A stretch of DNA of 64,000 nt, taken from Trebouxia sp. TZW2008 (lineage: Eukaryota > Chlorophyta > Trebouxiophyceae > Trebouxiales > Trebouxiaceae). Within the stretch, counting starts at the first letter, position 1; each line of letters starts with the position of its first letter. Shown here one piece after another: positions 22,726-33,821 of the stretch. The DNA lies in contig BDIU01000141.1 in the NCBI GenBank assembly GCA_002118135.1, positions 62,001-126,000 of the forward strand, in the 5' to 3' direction. Position numbers and translations under genes: made by a program. The notes under the pieces were generated by a model. That model saw nothing but the letters and a program-made list of their open reading frames with translations. It was not told the DNA's origin and did not search any database.

Positions 22726-25700
22726 ATGACATTCGGCCGACCAAAGGCTGGACAGCCCACCAGACACTTGTTCGTCGGCAATTGCGGCCCGCAAGTCGGC
22801 ATCGAGCGTGATCAGCTCGCACACATATTTAACCAGTTCGGTACAGCGGAAATAGTGATCCCGGAGCAGCAACAGATTCCCCGCAGCGCCTTTGTTTTCG
22901 TAAGCTACGCTCGCCAAGAGGAGGCAACTGTTGCACTTGAGGCTCTTGACGGCAGGCCTTGCGCCAGTGCTGACGACAGAGTGTTCACTGTGAAGTACGC
23001 TGACCTGAAACAAAAACAGGTAATGAGCATTTCTCTGCGTGTCAGCCATCCTTGCTGACGGTGTTAACGTTCTGATGTCATCAGGAGCTCGACGAACAGT
23101 ACGTGGCCTTATCCACAGACAATTGCCCTGTTGAGGGGTTGACTCTGCTGAAAGAGTTTGTGACTGAAGCTGAAGAGCAGGCACGTTACTGTTTGAGCTG
23201 TTACTATGTGCAAAACAGCTGCGTGTGATGTGTCTGATGATTGCAATTTTTGCAGCTGCTGCTAGAATGCGCGCAGCAGGCTGACTGGGAAACTCTGGCC
23301 AGGCGGCGGGTCTGCCATTTTGGTTACAAGTTTGAATACCAAGTGAGCCGTCTGTCATGCTGCATACCAGCAGCAAGTTGTCTGGGAGAGCCTTGTCATT
23401 GCAGAAGCTAAGGCTGGCTTGTGCTTTACTTTATCAGACTCAGGCAGACTGTTGCTGTAGTCAAGGAATGTCAACCCAGAGAAACCAATCTGCCCATTTC
23501 CCGAGGCATTGCAGCCAGTGCTCAAGCGGCTGCAGCAACTGCCAGATATGCCAAAGGTGGGCTTGCGAGCCTGCAGTGCCATCTCTGCGGTCATGTTCGC
23601 AGTTGTGTCCGCAAGCATGTCTTCAAATCCTTGGTGAAAGAATCATGCTTTGTGAAGGTGCTTGATGAAAGTTGATCCTGATGATGTGGGTGCAGGTGGA
23701 TCAGTGCACTGTCAATGAGTACTCTGCAGGAGTTGGCCTCTCACCGCATATTGATACACACTCTGCCTTTACAGGTGCAAACTTCTCTGGTCATGTCTGA
23801 AATTGATTTATGAGTTGCAATGATAATGCATTTATTACAGTCTGGCAGCATTGTCTATCTATACTCTTGGCTCAAGATCAGCAAAGTGTTGTCGGCAGAC
23901 AAGATTTGTCAGACCTGCATCTATATGCCCAGTAAGCAAAACACTTCTTTGCATGGCAGTCAAAATCTCAAAGCACAGATCTGGCAAGACTACTCAATTT
24001 GCCATCCACCTCAGCTGCTCTTCCTGGCATGCCTGACTCCTGCTCATGCACTGAGCACTGCATCAGCTCTGTGCATTGCAGGACAGTTGCATCATACACA
24101 TTGAGCACTGCATCAGCTGTGCATTGCATGAGCAAAACACACCATACACATCAAGTGCTATAGCAGCTGTGCATTGCAGGGGCAATTGCGTCCCTGTCGC
24201 TGGCAGGTTCAGCTGTGATGGAGTTTAGGCATGAAGGGGAGAGTGCAGCTGTGCTGTTGCCGCCGCGCTCCCTACTGGTCATGGCTGGCCCAGCACGCTA
24301 CTGCTGGCAGCACTACATTCCGCATCGCAAGGCAGACCGTGTGCAGGGCCGCCTGATGCACCGCACCCACCGCCTTTCCTTCACCTTCAGACAGGTCCGC
24401 AAGCACTCATGCAAATGGCTCTGTATGCATTCCAGGTCCACGTGTACTATTGCAAATAGCCGTATTGTGCATTCCACGTCCACATACATTAGTGCAAAGA
24501 GCTCTGTTGTGCAACTCAGCGTAGCAAGATTCAAGGGCAGTGGTGATAAAGTCTGTTCAACACAAGCAATCACACATTGAATCTTACATAGACAGACAGA
24601 TTGAGCTTTGTAAGAGACAGACACAATCATTTGTCTCCCAGCCACATGCTATATTCGAGCCTGTTCTGCCAAGGTTGCCGTTTAACCCATCCTTCAAATC
24701 AAGCCACATCAGCTTCATTGACAGTCATGCAGCCAAAAACTGCTGTAGACTGAAGACCCCTGACTAGACGTCCTCATTCTGGCTTCAGGTGCGGGGGTAC
24801 CCTTGTGATTGTGCGTGGCTAGAGCAGTGTGACAGTCAGCAGAGCAGCCTGCCTCCCACCCGCATGGCCCTCAAAGCTCAGCAGCCAACACACAGTCAGC
24901 CCCTTCATGCCACAGCCACTGCATCCCAGCCTGGCACAACCTCACCAAGCCTTAGATTGAAAGTCAACAAGACTGAACAGCAGGAATCACGCAGTCAGCC
25001 TGACCAAGCTACAGCCACTGCAACACAGCCTGGCACAACCTCACCAAACCATGCACAGAATGATGACAGGACCCAACGCGCCTCAACAGGTGCAGTGCAA
25101 AGTGTGGATAGCAAGCCGCACACCAGCACAGCACCAGATCAGTCACTTGGTCACTTGCTTCAGTTGTCTGAACCTCCATGTGCTTCTGGCCATACACGGC
25201 CAGTGACTGTAAATGGCAGAGAGCATCAGCAGAGTGCGGAAGCTGATCAGACTGCAAAGGCTGAGCCAGGACAGCAGGCAAACACTGGCAAGCAGGAGAG
25301 CAGTGAGGCTGAGTTGCAGCAGCTAGAGCAGGAGTTTGTGCATGATGTGTATAATGCAATTGCGCCTCACTTCAGCGCCACTCGCTTTGCCATCTGGCCA
25401 AAGGTACATTGTCTATGATTGACTGTTGCACCATGCACCCCTGAGATTGGCTTGATCTCATGCCTCTGTACCCACAACATGAGCCACTTTATGCTGACTC
25501 TCAGTCATCTTGTGTTCCACGTCGGTTTTAACAATTTATCAGATTTGACTGAGGCAGCCATTGCTATTTCAGCCCACGCCCAGTGTACATTGCACCACAT
25601 GCCCTTTGTGGCTCATGATCATGCAGACAATGCGCCAGAGCTGATGCGCCAACACCAGACAAAAGTTGTCAGCATCGTTTTTTACCAGAGTCTGGTTTTG

Positions 25701-27349
25701 CTGAGAGCGCTCTGCTTCACTGCAGGTGCGGCAGTTCATTGACAGCCTGAGTCCTGGAGCAGTGGTGGCTGATGTTGGCTGTGGCAATGGCAAGTACTTC
25801 ATGGTGCGGCAAGACATTGCTGTGCTGGGCAGTGACCGCAGCAGTGGCCTGGCGCAAGTGGCTGCTAACCGCCTTGCTGCTGGCTCTGGTGCTGTCTCAG
25901 GTACAGCCTCATTGTCTTCTTCAAGCTATCAGCTTGCAATAGTCAATTATGCCTGACTGTGGCACCTTGCCTGCTTTCAGAGGCAGGCAAGCTACCAGGA
26001 AATTACTGTGTTGGGCAGTAACCCCAGCAGTGGCTCGGCTCAAGTGGCTGCTGCCCGCCTTGCTGCTGGCTCTGGTGCTGTCTCAGGTGCAGCCTGATGG
26101 TGATTGATAGGCTGTTAGTGCAGTGTGCCTGAAGCGACATCAGTCATTTGCTAGTCGAGCTATTTGATCCTGACACCCTGCTAGCTTTCACAGTGCCTGT
26201 CAAATGTCTGACAGCATTGCTTGAAGTTGAGCTTGGGTGCAAGCTGGATGGCTGATGTTGCAGCTTTTGGACAAAGCAGTGTCCTTGACGCAAGCAACCG
26301 TACTTTTCTTTGTGACATCTTTTGTGTGACAAGCTATTCATGGTGGCATGCAGTACATTGTGAAACTTGTCTGCTTGAAGTTGCAAAGACTGCTTATAGG
26401 GAGCGCTCACAAGGCAGATGTGGCAGTGGCAGATGGCATGCACTTGCCATACGCAAGCAACCGCTTTGACGCAGCGCTAAGCATAGCTGTGCTGCATCAC
26501 ATGACAACTCCGGCCCGACGCATCCACATGCTGAAGGAGCTGTTACGCATCCTGAAGCCAGGAGGCAAGGCCATAGTGACAGTCTGGGCCACTGAGCAAG
26601 AGGACATGAAGAAACTGGCTAAGTGGCAGCCAATTGAACGCCCTGGCCCTCAGGACGTCACTCACCCTGCGCAACACCAGTCTGATCGCTTACAAAAATC
26701 TGGTTGGCCTGTGCAACACCAGTGTGATCACTTGTTAGAAGCTGGTCAGCCTACGCAAGACCAGTCTGATCACGCAACGCTTAGTGAGCAGCCTAGCCAA
26801 ACGCAAGACTTGCAGGGCGATGCGCATGCACCGAGTGCTGCCTTGACAGGCATGAATCGAGGCTTGCAGCAAGCACAAGCTACAGCAGGCGTCCACCAGC
26901 TGCCAGTCTCACTAGAACTAGGCAAGGCAGAGCAGAATGCTTCGGAGCAGAATGCTTTCGAGAACAATGCTCCAGAAAAGAGTGCTTCAAAGCAGGAATC
27001 TTCCGAGCAGCAAGCAGCAGACACTTCACAAGCACAGCAACTGCAACAGCAGCCTGCAAAAGCTAGCAACGACTATTTTGTCCCCTGGCATCTGCCATTT
27101 CATAGAGCAGAGGCTGCAATGCAAGTCTTGAAGGCTGGTCAGCAGGACAGTGCTGCTACTGCAGCAGCAGGCAGTATACGCATTGACAACAAGAAGAACA
27201 GTGTAGTGTTCAGCAGGTATTATCATGTGTATGAGCAGTATGAGCTGGACCAGCTTGTCCTGCAGGTTCCTGGAGCGCAGGTGTTAGACAGCTTCTATGA
27301 TAAGGATAACTGGTGTGTTGTGATGGGCAAGGCTAGCTCATGCAGCTAG
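22726..27349 (+). CDS. ALKBH8: ALKBH8: RRM, 2OG-Fe(II) oxygenase and TRM9-type tRNA methyltransferase
   Basis: Nine exons join in phase to 859 aa: 22726-23019, 23085-23180, 23256-23342, 23461-23556, 23696-23774, 24207-24394, 24789-25403, 25726-25900 and 26400-27349. Residues 1-98 form an RRM (RHLFVGNCG, SAFVFVSYA). The oxygenase domain has the iron ligands H-x-D in GLSPHIDTHSAF (His209, Asp211) and the distal His253 in YCWQHYIPHRK. It closes with RTHRLSFTFRQ. A Cys cluster (PCDCAWLEQC) follows, then a long Gln/Ser/Thr linker. The methyltransferase has motif I ADVGCGNG (500-507) and ALSIAVLHHM. It ends in KDNWCVVMGK. ALKBH8 methylates and hydroxylates wobble-uridine mcm5U in certain tRNAs. The donor after exon 2 appears to be GC, giving a GC-AG intron. 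Both linkers are longer than in animals. Confidence 0.95.
24040..24200 (+). repeat. Tandem repeat before an ALKBH8 acceptor
   Basis: Three imperfect copies of a unit of about 57 bp (GCACTGCATCAGCT...GTGCATTGCAGG) lie just upstream of the acceptor at 24206. Each contains a GCATTGCAGG acceptor-like end. Confidence 0.55.
25990..26090 (+). repeat. Exon-donor echo of the ALKBH8 motif II exon (spacing 186 bp)
   Basis: The exon end coding VLGSDRSSGLAQVAANRL and ending at 25900 (TCTCAG|GTACAG) is repeated in the following intron as VLGSNPSSGSAQVAAARL, with its matching border at 26086 (TCTCAG|GTGCAG). Most codons and the donor are preserved, and the copy is open up to its donor. Confidence 0.85.
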
Positions 27350-28081
27350 ATAGTGTCTTTGTTGTGCAATGTCATGACAGCGTGTTTGCAATTAGCGACG
27401 CTACTTAGGCAGGCAGTCTCCAAAGCGTGCTGACAAGATGCTCAGGACATTTGAAGCAGACTGCATTGATTCTCACATGTGAATGAACAATAACAAGTCA
27501 ACCTGACAAGAGCATCTGGCCAGCCTTGCTCAAGCCTCAACATGTTGTATCAGTAATGCACCTTGCACTCCAATAATATCAAATCTGACACGACCAGAGA
27601 TATCTGTTGTTTTCAGAATTCCTGCTATCTTCCAAGCAAATGCTGCGAATTTGATACTGTACGTTGGCCTGTCTGGCACACCCTGCTTGCAACGCTACAA
27701 TACACTGTTGTTGTAGATTTGGTGAAAATTTGAGTAATACAACACATTGTTGGCTGCCTCATGATTCAGGCCATCTTCAATGAGATGGTCACAGCATTGC
27801 GCAGCCACTGGAATCTGCTCCAAATTGTGAGAAGCATGCTGTATTATGATCATAGTTTCCAAGCTTATGCTGTTCCAACAATGCCTGCTGGCAACGTGCA
27901 GACCACCAGATGGCTGTGTCTGCTCACTCAGCTGCAGCCTGCTCCTCACAAATGTCACATCTTTGGCGCTGTGAGACCACTGCAGTAGTTTCTGGTTTGA
28001 GTTTAGTCGGGCTACATACACGCACAGAGGCTCCCATGATGACACCCACTGGCACCGACCGTCCTTTTGTTTTCTTTTCTT
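27350..28081. other. Convergent intergenic space, no supported gene
   Basis: These are the 3' flanks of ALKBH8 and the TLDc gene. A minus-strand open frame at 28045-27695 has no domain and no splice context. No terminator or RNA gene is recognised. Confidence 0.5.
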
Positions 28082-31000
28082 TTAGTCTTCCTCTGGTGGG
28101 GCTTCTCTATAGCCAGCACTGTGTGATGTGCCTTTGCCAGCCAATGCCATCAGGTTGCGGTCCTCCTTGAACCTGCAACATGACATCGCAATTCCTGTCT
28201 CAAGGGCAAGACAGTCAGCATGTGACAGTTGCAAGATCGTCAGCACATCCCAGTATGGGATTGTCAGCACATCTCAGAAGCAGACAGTCTGCACTTCCTA
28301 CAAGCAGAAAGTCAGCCCATCTCACATCACAAGATAGGAGCGACAAGCCAAGAGCTTTTGCCTGGCTGCTTGTGAGCAGGCAGACCACCAATGACCAAGG
28401 CAATCAACACAAGGCAGGTGTCACCTGTCCAAGACACTGCCAGCAGCAGTGTTGACAGCTGCGTCCTCTTCAGGCTGCTGTGTCAGCCAGCATTCGACCA
28501 CATCCACCTGTGACCAAGTCATACGCATGTCAAGTCATACGCATGTCAAGACTTTGGCGCAGGGCTGTGATTAACCAATAGTGCAAGCATGAGGTTGGCA
28601 ACGTACGTCGTGCAGCCAAGGATAAATCCTCAACATTGTTGCTGCAGAGCTGTGCTTTAGTCATGGAGTTATAGTTGATGGTGAAACATGAGCATGGTCA
28701 AGGAGGCAGGAGAAGCTCCGCCAGATGGGCTGACCTCAAAGTTGGTTTCAGCAGACAACGAGCCTTTGTTGGTGAAGGTAGCGCCCTTGTGGCTCATGCC
28801 CCGCTCAAATGAGCCATCAACAAACAAACTCCAATAGCCAATCTGTAGTGCCACACCCCTGATTCATCATGATCTGACTGATATCAAACCTGCCTAAGAT
28901 ATATTATCCCATCAGAATGCCATCAAATCCATCCAATAGCCAGTGAGAATGAGCTGACTGACCAGGAGCCGATACAGAACAGCTACAGTACTACAGCAAG
29001 CGACATCAGCATCAGCATCAGCATCAGCATCAGCATCAGCATGAGCATGAGCATGCAATGCATGCACAGATTGGAGCAAGCACCATGCAACAAAGCCACC
29101 TAAGGGCAAACATGCGACCTTCGACATGTGGTGTGAACGAACAGTTTATCTCAAACTGGATGTTGCAGCAGGATCTGTTTGGATCAAAGTCATATGCAGC
29201 AATGTAAAGAGACAAGAGTAGGTGAACACACCTGTCCGCCAAAGCCAATCCCATTTGGGAGGGAAGCAAAGTTGTGGCCACAGTACTGGAAGTTCTGATT
29301 GGCTCCTGTGGGAGGGTAGATAAGGACCTTCGGCAGCAGCTGGAAAAGAAAACAGGAAAAGTTGCCTGCACATCCAATTGCTATGTTATCAATATCTTGT
29401 ATCTTGAATACCTGGTGCAATGACTCCAACCCTCAAATTTGAGGAAGATGGTGACATATGACAGACATTGCTTAGACCAGAATCTACAACATTAGCTTAT
29501 CATACTTGCCACAGGAAGTGAAAACAGGAAATCTGCTTATGCCCGAGTCAACCGCGCCAGTGAAGACAGGGAAGCTGCTTAATGATGAGGTCAACCATGC
29601 CTGAGCAATAGGGGAGCTGCTTCTTCTGGAGTCAACTACGAGTCTGAAACACGGGAGTCAATTAGGCCTGACTCAACCCTGTTTTTGCAAACACAAAAGC
29701 CGCCATGTCTTTGCAAATAGGGGAGCTGCTTATGCCTGAATCATTGCTGTCACCATTGGCGCCTCACCATAGTACTTGCCGTTCTTGAGCCAGGGTTCTG
29801 ATGCATAGCCGCCAAACAGCTGCCCTTGCTTGCCCTTGATCAGCATCACAGTAGGCCCTTTGCCACCTGCAACTCAGCCCCAGTGCAGTTTGAGGGAGGC
29901 CCTGGCCACCACTCTCAACATCTGTGCTAGAATGCATAATCTGAGATTGTTGTTATTGTCAACTCAGGCATGATCCTGTGTTGGTGACAACTTGCTTGTT
30001 GTGCCCTTGCTGTTGCAGATCTGCTCAAAATCTTATTACAGCTGCCGCTAAGAGACAGCAGACAGCAGCAGTGATTGCTCATTTGAAGTCGTGGTGATGC
30101 CAGTTGGCCTGACATCTGCCCCTGAAACTTTCCAAAGACTCAAGAACGCGGGTCGCTCTTTGAGCACCGAGTTCATTAGGCGTTGGAAAGTTGCAGGGGC
30201 ATGTGTGAGACCGAGTGGCATCGTCATAACTTGAACAAACCATCTCTGCCAATGAAGCCTGTTTTGTGTGGCACTCCTACAATTTGAGCACAGTTTGCGG
30301 ATAGCCAGACTTCACATCCAGCTCCATCAAAACAATGTGTTTTCTTGCCCTATTTCATGTAGCATGTCCTGGACAAACAGTACAGATCCTTGCTTGTCAT
30401 TTCCTTGAAAAGTTTGTAGTCCACACAGAGGGTGTTGTATCCATCCTTCTTGCCAATCAGCACTACAAGACTTTGTCAAGCGCTGTTGAAAGGCACAATG
30501 ATGCCTTCTGCTTGCAACTCCAGCACTTGGTTCCAGACAGCACAGCCAAGACACATGTTGAAGCAGCACTTCACTGTGTTTACCTACTCGGCCCACAAAG
30601 GTGTTAAAGCTCTGACCGTGCTTATTGCTGTTGAACAAGAGCTCCCACACATCGCCCTGCATGCCAGCTTTGACATCATGCTCAAGTTTACGCTTGCTAC
30701 CAAGGCAGCATGTCCCAGTTAGGTGCATGCACATGCAGTGAACTGCTTCCAAACAAGCGTAGCCAAAGCCATTTTGAACCGATGCCACTACATTTCAGAC
30801 TCACTGACATTGCAAACAAGTGAATCAATGGCAGGTGATGCATGTAAGTTAGGTTGTCTGTGCAACCACACAAAACAACACAGCCGTCAGAGCTTGAATG
30901 ATCATGATGGTGATGGCAGATCAGGTGTCGAGATATGCACCTGATTTGGAGGTAGCCTTGAAGACAGCAGCCAGGCAAACTGTGGGATCAGGAGGCAGCT

Positions 31001-32181
31001 GCTGGGATTCAGATTGCTCCACAGTAGGCGTGGCATGTTTATCTGCAACAGGCCGCAATAGCAGTCATGCAATCAGCTGGAGGATGAAGAAATGCGCAAG
31101 GTCTGGCAATCTTGAGTCTGGAGCATGAGCTAAAACATTGTGTCAGCAATTTCGTTGGCATCGTGTCTTTTTCCAGCATCCAAAGTCCCCTCTGCTCTTG
31201 CATGCAGCTGGCAATGCATTTTACCACAAAAGGTGCCAATCTGTTGAATTCCTGTTTCAAGGATGCGGGCATGGCTGAATGCATGCAATGCAGCAGCAAC
31301 ATGTCGCAAGCCCCAAACAAAAAACAGTACATCCACAACCACCCAGGTCAATAGACAGACTGCAAGAGCCGACTGGTAGTTTCTAAGAGCAAGTCAGGGT
31401 GCTCAACTTGTGCTGACATCACACCACCCGCCTCATGTGACACAAGTGATGTCTCCAGGCACCTGCCGTGCGCTTTGTTGATGACAAGTGAGAATGGGCG
31501 CTCTTGCTAACACATACACACTTGCCAGAATGACTTGAAGAACTAGGCTTAACAGCTCAAATAGATTGACAGTGCTCACATGGCTGGGACCAGCAGCAGA
31601 AACACTGCCAGCATCTGGTGTGCCTGCTGCTAAGAGGGACTTGAGGCTGGTCAGCACAGCAGGCAGCTGCTTGCTCCAGGCCAGGAAGGCATTCAGCGTC
31701 AGGCCGGACCCAGCACTGCCCTCAAATGCGCCTGCAGGCAAACTGTTGCTGTTTGTCAGCAAATCAGACAAGCATACAAATGTTCATCATGCGTCTGAGG
31801 TGGTCACAGCAGGCAGCTGCTTGCTCCATGCTAGAAAGGCATTCAGCGTCAGGCCAGACTCTGCGCTGCTCTCAAGTGCACCTGCAGGCAGACTATTGCT
31901 GCTTTCAGTATCTTAGAGAAGCATGCCGTAGTGCAGTAGATGCCTAAGATTGTCAGAGCACAATGATGGTGGACTGCACATAATACAGGAAGCAACAGCT
32001 CCACATACATTTTAGGTTGTCATACTACAACAATGGTGGGCTGTTAACAGGCAATGCTTGCAACTACTTCCCCACTTTTTAGCAGTTGCTGTGTGGTTGG
32101 GAGACCTGCATGCACGTGCCTGACTTCTTTGACAGCAACGTGCAGCCTTGGCAACGCCTACGCTATGACTGCAGAATTTGA

Positions 32182-32230
<49 letters not shown>

Positions 32231-33268
32231 ACCAATTGTGACATGCAAGCACTCCACTTGACAATGCATGGATCAGCAGCACACCTGCAGCAGTTGCCTG
32301 TGCCCACTGACTGTCTTGACTTGCTTCAGATGGTTGCTGCACAGCCAGTGCTGCACAGCTCTGAGTGGCAGCCACAAAGCTGTCCTCATGGACCACACCT
32401 CGCCTGCCGGCATCTAAGATGTTGAAACAGAAAGATGCAGCTTCATCACTTGTTGCCTGCATACAGCAGTTTTGCTTCTGTGTGCAGTTCAGTCATTCCT
32501 AGGCCAGCTGTTACAGAGGCCAGCAGGCCAGAGACTATAATTTCAATCATCTGTGATCTTCTGCATGCGGAGGTCAGGAGCATATTGGGCACTCGCAAAA
32601 CATCATTGACAGCCGGAATTTGCAGAAGTTTCCTGCAATTGCCGTCCAAACGATGCAAATGACTTGGCAACGCAGGTTGTTACCTTGAGACAATTGGCTT
32701 TTGCAATGATGAGCTGGTCAAATGTGACCCTGTCTTGGCCTTGAGCCACTACAGCAAACAAGCGGTCTGCCAGAACTTGATCTAGGCTCTCCAGACTCAG
32801 GAGTGACTGCATTGCAGCATGCGCGTGGAAAAAGTCAGGATGTACACATCAAGACAATGAGCCTGGTAAATAATAATGCAGGACTGTGTTTGTGGCTTGT
32901 GTACCAGGAATGCTCGCTTGTCAAGATTGCCTTCAGGACCAGATATTTTCTCAAAGCCAGCTCTGATGCTTGCCATCTCATCTCTGGTAAATCGGCTGCA
33001 TGCGAACAAGACATGTTGTGCACGTATCGTAGTTGATTATGTGGCTGCATTTCGCAACGAGGCTCTGCACATTCCAAATTCCTTTGCATGCATTCTGTCT
33101 CTCACAAACAGATTATTCGCATGCATTCTGTCTTTCATGAACAAGCTCAAGCGAAATTCACCTTGCAGCTTCTTGATATTGAGGACCATGGCTAGAACTG
33201 ACCCCAAAAAAATTGCCCACAAAGGAAGAACACTGTGCAATCCAACCAGGCCCAGACCGCTGGCTCAT
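28082..33268 (-). CDS. TLDc domain protein with EF-hand-like N-terminal half
   Basis: The start ATG 33268-33266 (MSQRSGPGWIAQCSSFVGNF) joins in phase to SRFTRDEMASIRAGFEKISG. EF-hand-like exons follow near 32800-32690 (LADRLFAVVAQGQDRVTFDQ) and 32450-32290 (CFNILDAGRRGVVHEDSF). The TLDc domain runs over several exons: DVWELLFNSNKHGQSFNTFV near 30657-30590, TVMLIKGKQGQLFGGYASEP near 29860-29770, NFQYCGHNFASLPNGIGFGG near 29330-29232, and GYWSLFVDGSFERGMSHKGA near 28850-28728. A tail, VLDRFKEDRNLMALAGKG, ends at the TAA at 28084-28082. The order fits plant TLDc proteins of the At5g39590 type. TLDc proteins are linked to oxidative-stress protection and V-ATPase regulation; the role here is inferred. 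One intron carries a reverse transcriptase relic, and others carry simple repeats. Confidence 0.85.
29004..29055. repeat. (CATCAG)n hexanucleotide repeat
   Basis: Six near-perfect CATCAG units run into ATGAGC units in the intron between the GFGGQ and IGYWSL exons of the TLDc gene. Confidence 0.9.
30079..30147 (+). mobile_element. Ty3-type reverse transcriptase fragment, plus strand
   Basis: The plus strand reads SFEVVVMPVGLTSAPETFQR then LKN, the classic motif after the catalytic region of Ty3/gypsy reverse transcriptases (compare FxxMPFGLTNAPATFQR). It is only 23 codons long and ends without the rest of the enzyme. Confidence 0.75.
30179..30545 (-). mobile_element. Degenerate Ty3-type reverse transcriptase relic, minus strand
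   Basis: On the minus strand, across stops and frameshifts, the blocks VLELQAEGIIVPFNSA, LIGKKDGYNTLCVDYKLFKE, TGFIGRDGLFKL and MPLGLTHAPATFQR appear in the order of a Ty3/gypsy reverse transcriptase. It lies in an intron of the TLDc gene and faces a second fragment on the other strand 31 bp away. No LTR, integrase or other pol domain is seen. It cannot code for a working enzyme. Confidence 0.8.
31725..31905 (-). repeat. Exon-acceptor echo in the TLDc gene (spacing 150 bp)
   Basis: The exon starting at 31731 (CTGCAG|GCGCATTTGAGG) codes SGLTLNAFLAWSKQLPAVLT. A diverged copy with its own CTGCAG|G border at 31881 lies upstream in the preceding intron and codes SGLTLNAFLAWSKQLPAVTT. Confidence 0.8.
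32185..32230. repeat. (AGGC)n tetranucleotide microsatellite
   Basis: About eleven perfect AGGC units in a TLDc gene intron. It translates as a false CLPA repeat on the minus strand. Confidence 0.95.
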
Positions 33269-33821
33269 GCTGACAGCCTAGTCAAGCTGCATTGAGCATA
33301 CTAGTTCCATGCATACTGTGCGCTTGGCAGCAAGCAATAAATAGATTCGTAGTTTGCCAGGAGAGACGTCGACACCAAGTTTAACGGGCTGACTCAGTTC
33401 GACGACGCACAACACGTCGATGCAAACCCAAAGCTCACAGCAGGCCTGTGATCAAAATGCAGTTGCGTGCGATCGCTCTGTACTTCTCACCGTGAGTTTG
33501 TGCTTTGACTCGTAGCATATTGACTCTAAGGGGGTTGACCGAGACGGAAATAACAATGCGATCGACGAACACGCCGAGGCTCTGGACTCGTCACATCGGA
33601 AATGTAAGCACATGAACTGGGTCTCGCAGCTTGTGCAGTGGCAGCAGTGGGCAAGGTCGAAGTCGTCCAGATCTCGCTGATCTGTGAATGTCCCTCGGTT
33701 TTCGACCATTTGCCGCGTCACAATCGCGCTGGGCAACGACCATCGTCTGCCGTCGCTCATCCCTTACACAAGCGAAGTGAGTATTGAATGCACCCGTGAC
33801 AGCTTCCGTGCAAAATTGTTG
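33269..33821. promoter_or_regulatory. Divergent spacer between TLDc and GH32 genes
   Basis: 553 bp between the chosen start codons, so promoters of both genes are expected here. The GH32 frame stays open upstream to an ATG at 33684, so the spacer may be shorter. A minus-strand open frame (33760-33452) overlaps and is not supported. Confidence 0.4.

Noticed and set aside
27695..28045. 116-codon minus-strand open frame after ALKBH8
   Set aside because: No domain, and it lies in a convergent 3' spacer. It does not connect in phase to the TLDc C-terminus, which ends cleanly at 28082.
30179..30545. Active retrotransposon
   Set aside because: Several stops and frameshifts, and no LTRs, integrase or other pol domains.
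32012..32269. CLPACLPACLPA repeat protein
   Set aside because: It is the translation of the (AGGC)n microsatellite in an intron.
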